Of a DNA stretch of 64,000 nucleotides, positions 52,608 to 61,194 are shown in pieces (the stretch's first letter is position 1; each line of letters opens with the position of its first letter). The DNA is from Candidatus Rokuibacteriota bacterium. Lineage in GTDB: Bacteria > Methylomirabilota > Methylomirabilia > Rokubacteriales > CSP1-6. The position numbers and the translations under genes are program-made. The DNA lies in NCBI GenBank assembly GCA_003220495.1, contig QHSP01000022.1:1-64000 (forward strand), in the 5' to 3' direction. The notes under the pieces are model-generated. The model saw only the letters and a list, made by a program, of their open reading frames with translations, was not told the DNA's origin and did not search any database.

Positions 52608-52885
52608 TCGACGAGCCTGTCCGCATCCCGATCGAGGATGCGCTGGACCTTCACGCCTTCGCGCCACGCGACGTGGCGTCGGTCGTCGCCGAGTACCTTG
52701 ACGCCGCGCAGGCCAAAGGGTTCGTCGAGGTGCGCCTGATCCACGGTCGAGGGGTCGGCGTCCAGCGGAAGATCGTGCAGGGAGTGCTCGCCCGGCATCC
52801 TCTCGTCGCCGGCTACGCCGACGCGCCGCCCGAGCGCGGAGGCGCCGGCGCGACGATCGTCCGCCTGCGGCCTCGCGCGCGCTGA
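52604..52885 (+). CDS. Smr-domain protein
   Basis: Conserved sequence begins VDEPVRIPIEDALDLHAFAPRD and continues VVAEYLDAAQAKGFVEVRLIHGRGVGVQ to ERGGAGATIVRL, a small MutS-related (Smr) nuclease domain with the HGRG motif. No ATG, GTG or TTG occurs between the in-frame TGA at 52565 and GTG 52673; starting at that GTG would remove the conserved DLHAF region. The GTAG at 52604-52607 overlaps the possible end of the PCP_red reading frame, so a coupled, non-standard start is plausible. Smr domains nick branched DNA or RNA. About 93 residues. Confidence 0.7.
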   Translation, partial: VVDEPVRIPIEDALDLHAFAPRDVASVVAEYLDAAQAKGFVEVRLIHGRGVGVQRKIVQGVLARHPLVAGYADAPPERGGAGATIVRLRPRAR

Positions 52886-52914
52886 CCCGGGGCGGCGACG
52901 CACGCGGAAAGGAT

Positions 52915-53691
52915 TCAGTCCCGGTCGGCGCGAATCAGGACCTGGCGATCGTTGAAGGAAACGACGGCATCGCGGGTGAGCTGGAAGTCGAAGGCGGCCC
53001 GGCACCGCTCCGGAGCGCGGCGCACGAAATCCTCGAGGTCCCGCCGCGCCTCGGTCGTCATCCGCGTCCGGCCGGTCCACTCGTTCCACTCCCGCAGCTT
53101 CCAGATGACGGAGTCGTCCATCACCGTGAGCCCGGCCGCGCGCAGAAACGCCTTCCACTCCGCCGCGCGGTAGCTCCGCACGTGCGACGGATCGCGGCGC
53201 TTCTCGACCTCGAGGATGAACGCGCTGGCGTCGGCCTCGTCGTGGCCGAGAATGTCCTGGAGCAGCAGCGAGCCGCCCGGGCGGAGGACCCGATGGATCT
53301 GTCGCACGGCGCCGGCGACGTCGGCGAAGTGGTGCGCGGCGGTCCGGCAGGCGACGACGTCGAAGGCTTCGTCGCGAAAGGGCAGGGCCCCTGCGTCGCC
53401 CGCGACGAACTCGACGCTCGCCCCGCCACGGCTCCGCACGTGCGCCCGCGCCGCGGCCAGCATCGGCTCGGTGAGATCGCAGGCGACCACCCGGTGCGCG
53501 ATGGACGCGAAGGCGAGCGCCGTGTGGCCGCCGCCCGTCGCAACGTCGAGCACGCGGTCGGCACGCCGGGCGGCGCCCCAGGCCAGGAGCCGATCGAGGT
53601 CCTCGCCGGCCGCGTGGAGGGGGCTCGTCACGTACGCCGCCGCGCTCGCGCCGAACTGCGCCTGGATGCGCCGCGCGTGGGCGTCGGTCAC
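52915..53691 (-). CDS. SAM-dependent methyltransferase (UbiE/type 11 fold)
   Basis: 258 residues from GTG 53691. SAM-binding motif I VLDVATGGGHTALAFA, motif II ACDLTEPMLAAARAH, motif III FDVVACRTAAHHFADV and LRPGGSLLLQDIL. The C-terminal part (WNEWTGRTRMTTEARRDLEDFV) is typical of small-molecule methyltransferases. The GTG overlaps the stop of the small gene at 53688-53867. Substrate not predictable. Confidence 0.9.
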   Translation of the reverse strand: MTDAHARRIQAQFGASAAAYVTSPLHAAGEDLDRLLAWGAARRADRVLDVATGGGHTALAFASIAHRVVACDLTEPMLAAARAHVRSRGGASVEFVAGDAGALPFRDEAFDVVACRTAAHHFADVAGAVRQIHRVLRPGGSLLLQDILGHDEADASAFILEVEKRRDPSHVRSYRAAEWKAFLRAAGLTVMDDSVIWKLREWNEWTGRTRMTTEARRDLEDFVRRAPERCRAAFDFQLTRDAVVSFNDRQVLIRADRD

Positions 53692-53867
53692 TTCTTCGGC
53701 GTCCGCTCGGCGAGGTGACGGAACAGGAAGTCGGCGTCGAGCGGCGACAGATCGAAGCGCCGCGACGCCTCGTCGACGAGCTTCACCCGGTCCACGCCGG
53801 GATTGTCATGGAGCTGATCGTCGATCCACCTCACGGCCTGCTTGATGGGCGCTTCCCCTGCCGCCAT
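53688..53867 (-). CDS. Small helical protein coupled to methyltransferase
   Basis: 59 residues, MAAGEAPIKQAVRWIDDQLH followed by KLVDEASRRFDLSPLDADFLFRHLAERTPKK. Helical, basic end, no signal peptide. The TGA overlaps the GTG of the methyltransferase gene, and a purine-rich AGAGGGGG precedes the ATG. The overlap and third-position GC argue that it is real. I do not recognise the family; a substrate-binding or regulatory partner of the methyltransferase is possible. Confidence 0.62.
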   Translation of the reverse strand: MAAGEAPIKQAVRWIDDQLHDNPGVDRVKLVDEASRRFDLSPLDADFLFRHLAERTPKK

Positions 53868-53978
53868 GCGCGTGCCCCCTCTTTCGAGGCTCGGCCGCCG
53901 AGGGCTCGAGACCCAGGGCCATTGTACTCGGGCGCCCGGCGCCCGGAATGATCCGACGGAAATGGCCTGGCGGAATCA

Positions 53979-54022
53979 GGCCAATTGGCCCTTGACGCGA
54001 ACCCGAATCAAGCCAAAATGGC
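53979..54022 (+). promoter_or_regulatory. Palindromic operators and promoter of the pdxR-like gene
   Basis: GGCCAATTGGCC (53979-53990) is a perfect palindrome and GCCAAAATGGC (54012-54022) is a second, with the same GCCA/TGGC arms. TTGACG (53992-53997) lies between them, so a repressor on both sites would block the promoter. GGCCTG/CAGGCC (53964-53969 and 53977-53982) is a third dyad. These are natural candidates for PdxR autoregulation. Confidence 0.55.
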
Positions 54023-54040
54023 TTGGCGGGGCACAACCCG

Positions 54041-55570
54041 ATGAACATTCCACTCGATCGCGACAAGCCCACGGCGCTGCCGCGCCAGATCCAGGCGCAC
54101 CTGGAGCGGCTCATCCACGAGCGCCTCTTGACGCCCGGCACGAAGCTGCCGGCCACGCGCGAGCTTGCCCGGCAGCTCGGCGTGAACCGAGGAACCGTCG
54201 CGCTCGCGTACGAAGAGCTGGTCGCGACCGGCTGGGCCCGCGCGCACGTGGGGCAGGGCACCTTCGTCGCCGAGCGGCCGGCCAGCGGCGCGGCGCCGGT
54301 CGCGTCGTCCGTCGCGGCGCCCGTCGCGCTCGATTGGTCCGGCCTGTTCTCGCGCAGCGCGCAGATTCTCGGCGCCGACGACGAGCGCTCGCGCGCGGTG
54401 ACACCGATCCCGTCGAGCGGCGCCGTCGTCTCGTTCGCGGGCGGCATGCCGGACAGCGGGCTCTTTCCGACCGACGCCTTCCGCCGCGTGCTGAACCAGG
54501 TGATCCGTGACGAGGGCCCCGCGCTGCTGCAGTACTACCCGGCCGGCGGCTATCCGCCGCTGCGGCGATATCTCTCGACCTACCTGCTGCGGTTCGGCCT
54601 CGAGGCGCGCCCGGAAGAGATCCTGATCGTCAACGGGTCGCAGCAGGGGTTCGACCTGATCGCGCGCACCCTGATCGATCCGGGCGACTTCGTGGCGATC
54701 GAGCAGCCGACCTACCCGCGCGCGATGCAGGTCTTCCGGTCGTTCGGCGCCCAGCTCCTGAGCGTGCCCTGGGACGCGACGGGACCCCGCGCCGACGTGT
54801 TCGAGCGGCTCCTCGAGCGCCACACGCCGAAGCTCTTCTATTGTCAGCCGAGCGCCCACAATCCGACCGGGCTGGCGGTGGCGCCCGAGACGGCGCGGCG
54901 ACTGCTCGGCGCCGCCGCCCGCCACCAGGTGCCGATCGTCGAGGACGGGTTCGACGGCAGCCTGTTCTACGGCGACGCGCCGACCTTGCCGCTCAAGGCG
55001 GTCGATCGCTCGGGGGTGGTCATCTACATCGGCACGTTCTCGAAGATTCTGTTCCCGGGGCTGAGGCTCGGCTGGCTCGTCGGACCGCCGCCGATCCTCG
55101 AGCGGCTCCAGGCGGCCAAGCAGCTCGCCGACCTCCACACGAGCGCGCTCATCCAGGCGGCGGTCCACCGGTTCTGCGAGCGCAAGCTCCTCGACCGCCA
55201 TGCCACGCGTGTCGCGACGGAATACGCTCGGCGCCGCTCGCTGCTGTTGACGGCGCTGCGCCGCCGCATGCCGTCCGAGGTCACGTGGACCGAGCCTCAG
55301 GGAGGGTTCTCGTTACTTGTCACCCTGCCGGCCGGCATGGACGCGGGGCCGCTGTTGCCGCAGGCGATCGAGCGGGGCGTCGCCTTCGCGCCCGGCGCGC
55401 CCTTCTTTGTGGACGGCGGCGGCCAGCGTACGCTACGGCTCTCGTTTTCGTCGGTGGCGGCCAACCGCATCGACGAGGGAATCCGGCGCCTCGCCGAAAC
55501 CATCAAGGCTGCGCGCGGCCGGCTTCGCGGCCGGGAACGAGTGGAGCGCGGCGCGGTACCAGTCGTATAG
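54041..55570 (+). CDS. pdxR: MocR/PdxR-type regulator (GntR helix-turn-helix fused to aminotransferase)
   Basis: 509 residues from ATG 54041; a TTG at 54023 is possible. An N-terminal GntR helix-turn-helix ([40 protein letters not shown]) and a Gln/Ala-rich linker lead to a fold type I aminotransferase domain ([28 protein letters not shown], and [15 protein letters not shown] with the PLP Lys). PdxR binds PLP and controls pdxST, and here pdxS and pdxT follow on the same strand. Palindromes precede it and a tandem repeat follows it. Confidence 0.88.
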   Translation: MNIPLDRDKPTALPRQIQAHLERLIHERLLTPGTKLPATRELARQLGVNRGTVALAYEELVATGWARAHVGQGTFVAERPASGAAPVASSVAAPVALDWSGLFSRSAQILGADDERSRAVTPIPSSGAVVSFAGGMPDSGLFPTDAFRRVLNQVIRDEGPALLQYYPAGGYPPLRRYLSTYLLRFGLEARPEEILIVNGSQQGFDLIARTLIDPGDFVAIEQPTYPRAMQVFRSFGAQLLSVPWDATGPRADVFERLLERHTPKLFYCQPSAHNPTGLAVAPETARRLLGAAARHQVPIVEDGFDGSLFYGDAPTLPLKAVDRSGVVIYIGTFSKILFPGLRLGWLVGPPPILERLQAAKQLADLHTSALIQAAVHRFCERKLLDRHATRVATEYARRRSLLLTALRRRMPSEVTWTEPQGGFSLLVTLPAGMDAGPLLPQAIERGVAFAPGAPFFVDGGGQRTLRLSFSSVAANRIDEGIRRLAETIKAARGRLRGRERVERGAVPVV

Positions 55571-55589
55571 CAAACTCGTATAGCCAAAC
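55563..55589 (+). repeat. Tandem direct repeat at the pdxR-pdxS junction
   Basis: TCGTATAGCAAAC (55563-55575) and TCGTATAGCCAAAC (55576-55589) are adjacent near-identical copies; the first includes the pdxR stop codon. They lie just before the pdxS Shine-Dalgarno (AGGAGAG). PdxR proteins in other bacteria bind direct repeats near pdxST, so this could be a binding site, or an incidental duplication. Confidence 0.6.
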
Positions 55590-55602
55590 AAGGAGAGATG
55601 AC

Positions 55603-56499
55603 ATGGCGGATCTGAACGGACTGCGAATCGCTGACCGCAAGCACATCGGCCTCGCCGAGATGCTCAAGGGCGGGGTCATCATGGACGTCACCAACGCGGA
55701 GCAGGCGAAGATCGCCGAGGACGCCGGCGCCGCGGCCGTCATGGCGCTCGAGCGCGTGCCCTCCGACATCCGCCGGGACGGCGGGGTCGCGCGGATGTCC
55801 CCGGTGAAGAAGATCCAGGAGATCCAGAAGGCGGTGACGATCCCGGTGATGGCGAAGGCCCGCATCGGCCATTTCGTGGAGGCGCAGATCCTCGAAGCGC
55901 TCGCGGTCGACTACATCGACGAGTCCGAGGTGCTGACACCCGCCGACGAGCACTTCCACATCGACAAGTTCGCGTTCCGCATTCCCTTCGTGTGCGGCTG
56001 TCGCGATCTCGGCGAGGCCCTCCGGCGGATCGGTGAGGGCGCGGCGATGATCCGCACCAAGGGCGAGGCCGGCTCCGGCAACATCGTCGAGGCCGTCCGC
56101 CACATGCGCGCCGTCATCTCCGGCATGCGGCGCCTGACCACGCTGGGCCCCGAAGAGCTGATGACCGAGGCGAAGACGCTCGGCGCGCCGTACGACCTCG
56201 TGCGCTGGGTCGCGAAGGCCGGCAAGCTGCCGGTGCCGAACTTCTCCGCGGGCGGCATCGCGACACCCGCCGACGCGGCGCTCATGATGCAGCTCGGCGC
56301 GGAAGCGGTCTTCGTCGGATCCGGAATTTTCAAGTCGAGCGATCCCGCCAAGCGCGCGCGCGCGATCGTGCAGGCGACGACGCACTTCAAGGATCCTGAC
56401 GTGCTCGCGCGGGTGAGCGAGGATCTCGGCGACGCCATGGTCGGGATCGAGACCTCGAAGCTGGCGGAGAAGGATCTGCTCCAGACCCGGGGGTGGTAG
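55603..56499 (+). CDS. pdxS: Pyridoxal 5'-phosphate synthase lyase subunit PdxS
   Basis: 298 residues, full length. [24 protein letters not shown] at the start, [20 protein letters not shown] with the catalytic Lys, [20 protein letters not shown] with the second Lys, and [21 protein letters not shown]. With PdxT it makes PLP from ribose 5-phosphate, glyceraldehyde 3-phosphate and ammonia. AGGAGAG is 6 nt before the ATG. Same operon as pdxR and pdxT. Confidence 0.95.
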   Translation: MADLNGLRIADRKHIGLAEMLKGGVIMDVTNAEQAKIAEDAGAAAVMALERVPSDIRRDGGVARMSPVKKIQEIQKAVTIPVMAKARIGHFVEAQILEALAVDYIDESEVLTPADEHFHIDKFAFRIPFVCGCRDLGEALRRIGEGAAMIRTKGEAGSGNIVEAVRHMRAVISGMRRLTTLGPEELMTEAKTLGAPYDLVRWVAKAGKLPVPNFSAGGIATPADAALMMQLGAEAVFVGSGIFKSSDPAKRARAIVQATTHFKDPDVLARVSEDLGDAMVGIETSKLAEKDLLQTRGW

Positions 56500-56557
56500 G
56501 GCGAGCCGCAGCTGCAGGCGAGGCGAGTCTATGATCAGATCGGGGCGAGCCGACACG

Positions 56558-57145
56558 ATGCGGATCGGCGTGCTCGCCCTCCAGGGTGACTTCGCGCTCC
56601 ACGCTCGGGCGCTCGAGAAGTGCGGCGTCGAGGCGGTCGAGGTGCGCAAGCCGGTCGAGCTCGACGAGGTCGATGGGCTCATCATGCCAGGTGGTGAGTC
56701 CACGACCTTGCTCAAGCTCATCGACGCGTGGGACTTCGTGCCGGCGCTCGAAAAGTTCAACAGCGCCGGCAAGCCGATCTTTGGAACGTGCGCGGGCCTC
56801 ATCCTGCTGGCGCGAGAGGTCGAGAGCCCCAAGCAGCTCTCGCTCGGGCTCATCGACGTCACCGTCGTGCGCAACGCCTACGGCCGCCAGCGAGAGTCGT
56901 TCGAGGCCTCCGGAACGGCGAAGCTCGGCCCGGATCCGAGTCAACTCGAGATGGTCTTCATCCGGGCGCCCCGCATCAAGCGGGTAGGGCCGGGCGTCCA
57001 GGTGCTGGCCGAGCACGGCGGCGAGCCGGTGATGGCCCGACAGGATCGGGTGCTGGTGGCGACGTTTCACCCCGAGCTGACCGACAGCACGAAGGTGCAC
57101 CGGTACTTCTGCGACTTGGTGGAACGGTCCAGGGCCGGCGCGTGA
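56558..57145 (+). CDS. pdxT: PdxT glutaminase subunit of PLP synthase
   Basis: 195 residues from ATG 56558, the family start (MRIGVLALQGDFALHARALE); an upstream ATG at 56531 would add nine residues. Class I glutaminase: LIMPGGESTTLLKLID, catalytic Cys in FGTCAGLILLA and the late FHPELTDST with His-Glu. It supplies ammonia to PdxS. TATGAT (56529-56534) could be an internal promoter. The PaiB-like gene overlaps its stop by GTGA. Confidence 0.94.
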   Translation: MRIGVLALQGDFALHARALEKCGVEAVEVRKPVELDEVDGLIMPGGESTTLLKLIDAWDFVPALEKFNSAGKPIFGTCAGLILLAREVESPKQLSLGLIDVTVVRNAYGRQRESFEASGTAKLGPDPSQLEMVFIRAPRIKRVGPGVQVLAEHGGEPVMARQDRVLVATFHPELTDSTKVHRYFCDLVERSRAGA

Positions 57146-57762
57146 TCTTTCACGACATCTACTCGGACGTCCCGCGCGACGAGGTCGACCGCCTCGTCCA
57201 GTCCCAGGAGCTGGCCCGGCTCATCACCGTGGGCGACGACTCGATCCCGCACGTGGGGCTCTATCCGTTCGTCTACGACGGAAACACCATCGATCTGCAC
57301 CTCGTGAGATCCGACGAGCAGATCAAGGACTTGAAGGCTCGTCCCCGCTGCGTGCTCGAGGTCGACGAGATCCTCGCGGTGATCCCGTCGTACTGGGTCT
57401 CCCGCGAGTACGCGGGCGCGGCAACCGCCTACCACCGGACCGTGATCTTCGAGTGCGAGGCGAGGGTCGTGGAGGATCCGGTGGCGGTCGCGGCCCAGCA
57501 GGAGCGTCTCCTGGCACGATATCAGCCCGAAGGCGGGTTCCGCCCTCTCGACCCGGAGAGCCCTCTCTATCGCGCGGCGATGGCTCAACTCGCCGCCGTG
57601 AGGCTCGAGATCAAGCGCTGGCGCGCAAAGTTCAAGCTGGGGCAGAATCGGCCAGCCGAGGCTCGGCGACAGGTGATCGCCGAGCTCCGCAAGCGCGGCA
57701 GGCCGAACGACGGCCGCGCCGCCGACGCGCTCCAGTGGACGATCGACCTCGCTGAACGGTGA
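57142..57762 (+). CDS. PaiB-like FMN-binding split-barrel protein
   Basis: 206 residues from GTG 57142, which overlaps the pdxT stop. The split-barrel pattern (ELARLITVGDDSIPHVGLYPFVYDG, IDLHLVRSDEQIKDLKARPRCVLEVDE, IPSYWV) and the C-terminal KFKLGQNRPAEARRQVIAEL resemble PaiB, an FMN-binding protein of the pyridoxine phosphate oxidase superfamily, reported as a negative regulator in Bacillus. Coupling to pdxT suggests a link to vitamin B6 or flavin use; oxidation of pyridoxamine phosphate is possible but not proven. Confidence 0.7.
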   Translation: MIFHDIYSDVPRDEVDRLVQSQELARLITVGDDSIPHVGLYPFVYDGNTIDLHLVRSDEQIKDLKARPRCVLEVDEILAVIPSYWVSREYAGAATAYHRTVIFECEARVVEDPVAVAAQQERLLARYQPEGGFRPLDPESPLYRAAMAQLAAVRLEIKRWRAKFKLGQNRPAEARRQVIAELRKRGRPNDGRAADALQWTIDLAER

Positions 57763-57799
57763 AGGCCCTGGGAAGCCCGTGGGCCCGGAGGATGACCCG

Positions 57800-58591
57800 A
57801 TGAAGATCACGGCGAACGGAATCTCGATGAACTACACCCTCGACGGTCCGGCCGGCGCGCCGGTCGTCACGTTGAGCCACTCCCTTGCGACAACGCTCGA
57901 GATGTGGCAGCCGCAGCTCAAAGCGCTCACCGCGCGCTGGCGTGTGCTGGCTTACGACACGCGGGGCCACGGCGGGACCGACGCGCCCAAGGCCGCGTAC
58001 GCGCTCGACCAGCTCGCCGACGACGCCCAGGCCCTCCTGCGCGCCCTCGGGATCCGGCGCACGCACTGGGTCGGTCTCTCGATGGGAGGCATGATCGGCC
58101 AGACGCTCGCGCTCAAGGCGCCGGAGCTGTTCGCGAGCCTCTCGCTCTGCGACACGTCGAGCCGCATTCCGCCCGAGGCGAAGCCCCTGTGGGACGAGCG
58201 CATCCACACCGCCGAAACGAAGGGAATGGAGCCGCTCGTGGAAGGCACGCTCAGCCGCTGGTTCACCGCGCCGTTCAAGGAGAAGGGCGGCTCCGTCGTC
58301 GAGACGGTGCGGGGGATGATCCGCTCGACCCCTCCGGCCGGCTACATCGGCTGCTGCCAGGCCATCTCGGGTCTCAATCTCACGGACCGCATCAGCGCCA
58401 TCAAAGCGCCGACATTGATCATTGTCGGTGAGGACGACCAGGGCACACCCGTCGCGGCCTCGAAGGTCATGAACGAGCGGATCCAGGGCTCCCAGCTGGT
58501 CATCCTGAAATCGGCCGCTCATCTGTCGAACATGGAGCAGCCCGAGGCGTTCACCAACGCCCTGACCGGCTTCCTGAGCAAGGCTAACTAG
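57800..58591 (+). CDS. Alpha/beta hydrolase, 3-oxoadipate enol-lactonase (PcaD)-like
   Basis: 263 residues from ATG 57800, with GGAGGA 7 nt ahead. HSLATTLEMWQPQLKAL (oxyanion region), YDTRGHGGTDAP, nucleophile elbow GLSMGG, Asp in VGEDDQGTPVAAS and His in SAAHLSNMEQP: the catalytic triad is complete. PcaD-type lactonases act in protocatechuate breakdown, but no other pca genes are here, so a general esterase is possible. 37 bp after the PaiB-like gene; may share its mRNA. Confidence 0.87.
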   Translation: MKITANGISMNYTLDGPAGAPVVTLSHSLATTLEMWQPQLKALTARWRVLAYDTRGHGGTDAPKAAYALDQLADDAQALLRALGIRRTHWVGLSMGGMIGQTLALKAPELFASLSLCDTSSRIPPEAKPLWDERIHTAETKGMEPLVEGTLSRWFTAPFKEKGGSVVETVRGMIRSTPPAGYIGCCQAISGLNLTDRISAIKAPTLIIVGEDDQGTPVAASKVMNERIQGSQLVILKSAAHLSNMEQPEAFTNALTGFLSKAN

Positions 58592-58643
58592 CCCCGACAC
58601 AAGGGTTTCCGGACAGACGGAGCCATCGTGAGAATCCCCGGTC

Positions 58644-58684
58644 TTGACAGGGTCAGGAGGGGGCCGTAGGCTCTGGTCAGACCA
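58644..58684 (+). promoter_or_regulatory. Strong sigma-70 promoter of the 2-oxoacid oxidoreductase operon
   Basis: A perfect TTGACA (58644-58649), exactly 17 bp, then TAGGCT (58667-58672). Transcription would start near 58679, inside TGGTCAGACCA (58674-58684), an odd-length palindrome that could be an operator. A leader of about 60 nt with GAGGAGGA leads to the first ATG at 58739. Confidence 0.62.
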
Positions 58685-58738
58685 TCCGACCGCGATGAAA
58701 CCCTCACGACGGAGCGAGAGCGAGCCGAGGAGGACCGA

Positions 58739-59947
58739 ATGGCAGCCCTGATCTGTGAAGTCGTCTATCGCGGCATTTTTCAGAAGAACCTCGCCGCCCG
58801 CATCACGCGCGGCATCGTGCTGTCGGCGCGCAAGTCGGGCCGGTGGGGCATCGCATTCGGCCGCTACGGCGACAGCCCGCAGCGGAACGGAATCCCCGCG
58901 AAAGACTTCGCCATCGTCGCTGACACGAAGGAAGAGCTCGAGCAGAACATGGCGCGCTACGAGCCCAAGCACGTCGACGTGACGATCGCGGTCGACGATA
59001 CGCTCTCGAAGGGCGTCGAGTCGTGGGCGTGGTACGGGCTCCAGCCGATCAACCGCCTGACGGTGCCCGACGGCACCCTCCTGATGACGTCGCTCCAGAG
59101 CTACGACAGCCTGCTGCAGGACATTCACAAGAAGGACGCGCCCTACAAGCTGGCGCTGATCCGCGCCAAGGCGTCGTTCTCGGGGCTCTGGGTCTACCGC
59201 GAGGACCACACCGAAGTTCGGATCCTCGGCGCGCTCGCGAAGATCGCCCCGTCGTTCCTGACCTTGCAGGGCGTGGGCGAGGCGATCCGCGAGAGCGAGT
59301 GGGGCTCCGACCTCAAGGTCGATTCGGCGAAGAAGGCGTACGAGCGCCTGGAATCCCGTGACGTCACGATGACCGAGGGCAACGCCGAGATCCCGTACTC
59401 GTTCGAGATGCCGAAGTGGTGGGAGATGCGCGAGGGCGTGACCATCCCGGCGATCCCCGTGGGCAAGCCCAAGGAGGCCGGCAAGGGGTACGTCCCCGAG
59501 CGGAACCCCTACTTCAAGAAGTTCACCACGCGGACCATGCGCCCGGTGGTCAACTTCGACACGTGCGTGAAGTGCACGCTCTGCTGGATCCAGTGCCCCG
59601 ACTCCTGCTTCGACGTGATGCCGGATGGCACGTACGACGCGAACATGGAGGCGTGCTGCGGCTGCGGCGTCTGCGAGGCGGTGTGCCCCGTCGAGAACTG
59701 CATCACGATGGTCAACGAGTCGGTGTTCGACGACAACGCGAGCCAGTGGGAGATGTGGCGCAAGGACAAGCAGACGTATCAAGCCTGGATGGCTGAGAAG
59801 ATCGGCGACAAGAACGCGACCGTCCGCTCGCACGGGTTCCGGTTCCGCGGCCAGTACGAGAAGGAGCTTGAGAAGAACTTCGAGGGCGGTGGCGCCGAGA
59901 TCACCGCAGGCATCCCGGGCGAGAACGCGCAGCACAAGGAGGGCTAG
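58739..59947 (+). CDS. 2-oxoacid:ferredoxin oxidoreductase, fused gamma-delta subunit
   Basis: 402 residues. The N-terminal part is the gamma subunit, starting ICEVVYRGIFQKNLAARITR and including MTSLQSYDSLLQDI; the C-terminal part (from about 270) is a delta-type ferredoxin with two 4Fe-4S motifs, CVKCTLCWIQCPDSC and CCGCGVCEAVCPVENC. Both are often separate genes (porG and porD); here they are fused. It carries electrons from the TPP subunit to ferredoxin. Followed by the alpha gene (3 bp) and the beta gene. Confidence 0.9.
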   Translation: MAALICEVVYRGIFQKNLAARITRGIVLSARKSGRWGIAFGRYGDSPQRNGIPAKDFAIVADTKEELEQNMARYEPKHVDVTIAVDDTLSKGVESWAWYGLQPINRLTVPDGTLLMTSLQSYDSLLQDIHKKDAPYKLALIRAKASFSGLWVYREDHTEVRILGALAKIAPSFLTLQGVGEAIRESEWGSDLKVDSAKKAYERLESRDVTMTEGNAEIPYSFEMPKWWEMREGVTIPAIPVGKPKEAGKGYVPERNPYFKKFTTRTMRPVVNFDTCVKCTLCWIQCPDSCFDVMPDGTYDANMEACCGCGVCEAVCPVENCITMVNESVFDDNASQWEMWRKDKQTYQAWMAEKIGDKNATVRSHGFRFRGQYEKELEKNFEGGGAEITAGIPGENAQHKEG

Positions 59948-59950
59948 CAC

Positions 59951-61183
59951 ATGGCGGTTGTCACCCCGGCGGCTCCAGCCGCGACCGAAGAGGACAAGGA
60001 GCTCCTGATCTCCGGGAGCGAGGCCGTCGCCGAAGCTCTCACTCTCGCCGATCTGGACGTCGTCACGGCGTATCCGATCCGGCCATACGACACCGTCATG
60101 CAGGCGATCGCCAAGAAGATCTCGGGCGGCCAGCTGGTGGCCGAGTATATCGTCGCCGAGGGCGAGCACAGCCAGTTCGAGATCGTCAAGCACGCCTCGA
60201 CCGTCGGCGCGCGTGTCTTCTGTGGCTCGTCCGGCGTCGGCTGGATGTACGCGATGGAGTGCCTCGTGGTCACGCCGCCCCTGCGCGTGCCCATGGTCGC
60301 GCTCGTCGGCAACCGCGCCCTCGACGATCCCGGCGCCTTCGGCGTCGAGCACAACGATGCCCTGGTGGTCCGCGACGTCGGCTGGATGCTCTGCTGGATC
60401 GACACCTCGCAAGAGGCGCTCGACACCACCTTGATCGCCTATCGGGTGGCCGAGGACCGGCGCGTGTTCCTCCCACTCGCGATCTCGGCGGACGGCGCGT
60501 TCCTCACGCACTCGCAGGCGCTGACGATGGTGCCGCCCAAGTCGAAGGTCGACCGGTTCCTGCCGCGCTACGACCGCGGCGATCTCTTGCTGCATCCCGA
60601 CAACCCGATCACGGTCGCACCGCAGGCGAACGAGGACTGGGTCATCGAGATCCGGCGCCAGAACTACGAGGCGATGGCCCGCGCGGTCACCGTGATCGAC
60701 GAGGCGTACGCCGATTTCCGGCGCGTCTTCGGCCGCGGTCCGGAGAATCCGTGGTTCGAGGAGTACATGGCCGATGACGCCGACGTGATCCTGGTGGGCA
60801 TGGGGACGATCTCGCTGCCGATCAAGGTCGCGATCCGCGAGCTGCGCGCGAAAGGCAAAAAAGTCGGACTGGTTCGACTGCGGTGGTTCAGACCATTTCC
60901 GACGGAGAGGCTCGTGGCCGCGCTCTCCAGGGCGAAGGCGGTGGGTGTCATCGACCGCGATTACTCGTTCGGCTCGCCGTTCGGCTCGGGGGTGGTCGCC
61001 AACGAGATCCGCGCGGCGCTGTACAATGCCGAGCGGAGGCCGCCGCTGCTGTCGTTCATCTGCGGGCTGGGCGGCCGCGAGGTGACGCTCGAGGACGTCT
61101 ACAAGGCGACCGATCTCTGCTACGCGGCCGCGACGTCCGGGAAGTCCGACCCCAAGACCCATTGGCTGGGCGTGCGGGAATAG
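59951..61183 (+). CDS. 2-oxoacid:ferredoxin oxidoreductase alpha subunit
   Basis: 410 residues. SGSEAVAEALTLADLDVVTAYPIRPYDTVMQAI, VAEYIVAEGEHSQFEIVKHASTVGARVFCGSSGVG and MGTISLPIKVAIREL are the pyrimidine-domain and core motifs of PorA/VorB. Substrate specificity (pyruvate, 2-oxoisovalerate or other) is not clear; the YPIRPYD motif in place of YPITPST hints at an unusual substrate. Central gene of the operon with intact partners. Confidence 0.92.
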   Translation: MAVVTPAAPAATEEDKELLISGSEAVAEALTLADLDVVTAYPIRPYDTVMQAIAKKISGGQLVAEYIVAEGEHSQFEIVKHASTVGARVFCGSSGVGWMYAMECLVVTPPLRVPMVALVGNRALDDPGAFGVEHNDALVVRDVGWMLCWIDTSQEALDTTLIAYRVAEDRRVFLPLAISADGAFLTHSQALTMVPPKSKVDRFLPRYDRGDLLLHPDNPITVAPQANEDWVIEIRRQNYEAMARAVTVIDEAYADFRRVFGRGPENPWFEEYMADDADVILVGMGTISLPIKVAIRELRAKGKKVGLVRLRWFRPFPTERLVAALSRAKAVGVIDRDYSFGSPFGSGVVANEIRAALYNAERRPPLLSFICGLGGREVTLEDVYKATDLCYAAATSGKSDPKTHWLGVRE

Positions 61184-61194
61184 GAGAAGCCACC

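Noticed and set aside
57632-61162. A 1176-codon open frame on the minus strand
   Set aside because: It is antisense to four well-recognised genes, has no family features and a low-complexity Arg/Ala/His-rich composition. Long antisense frames are expected at this GC content.
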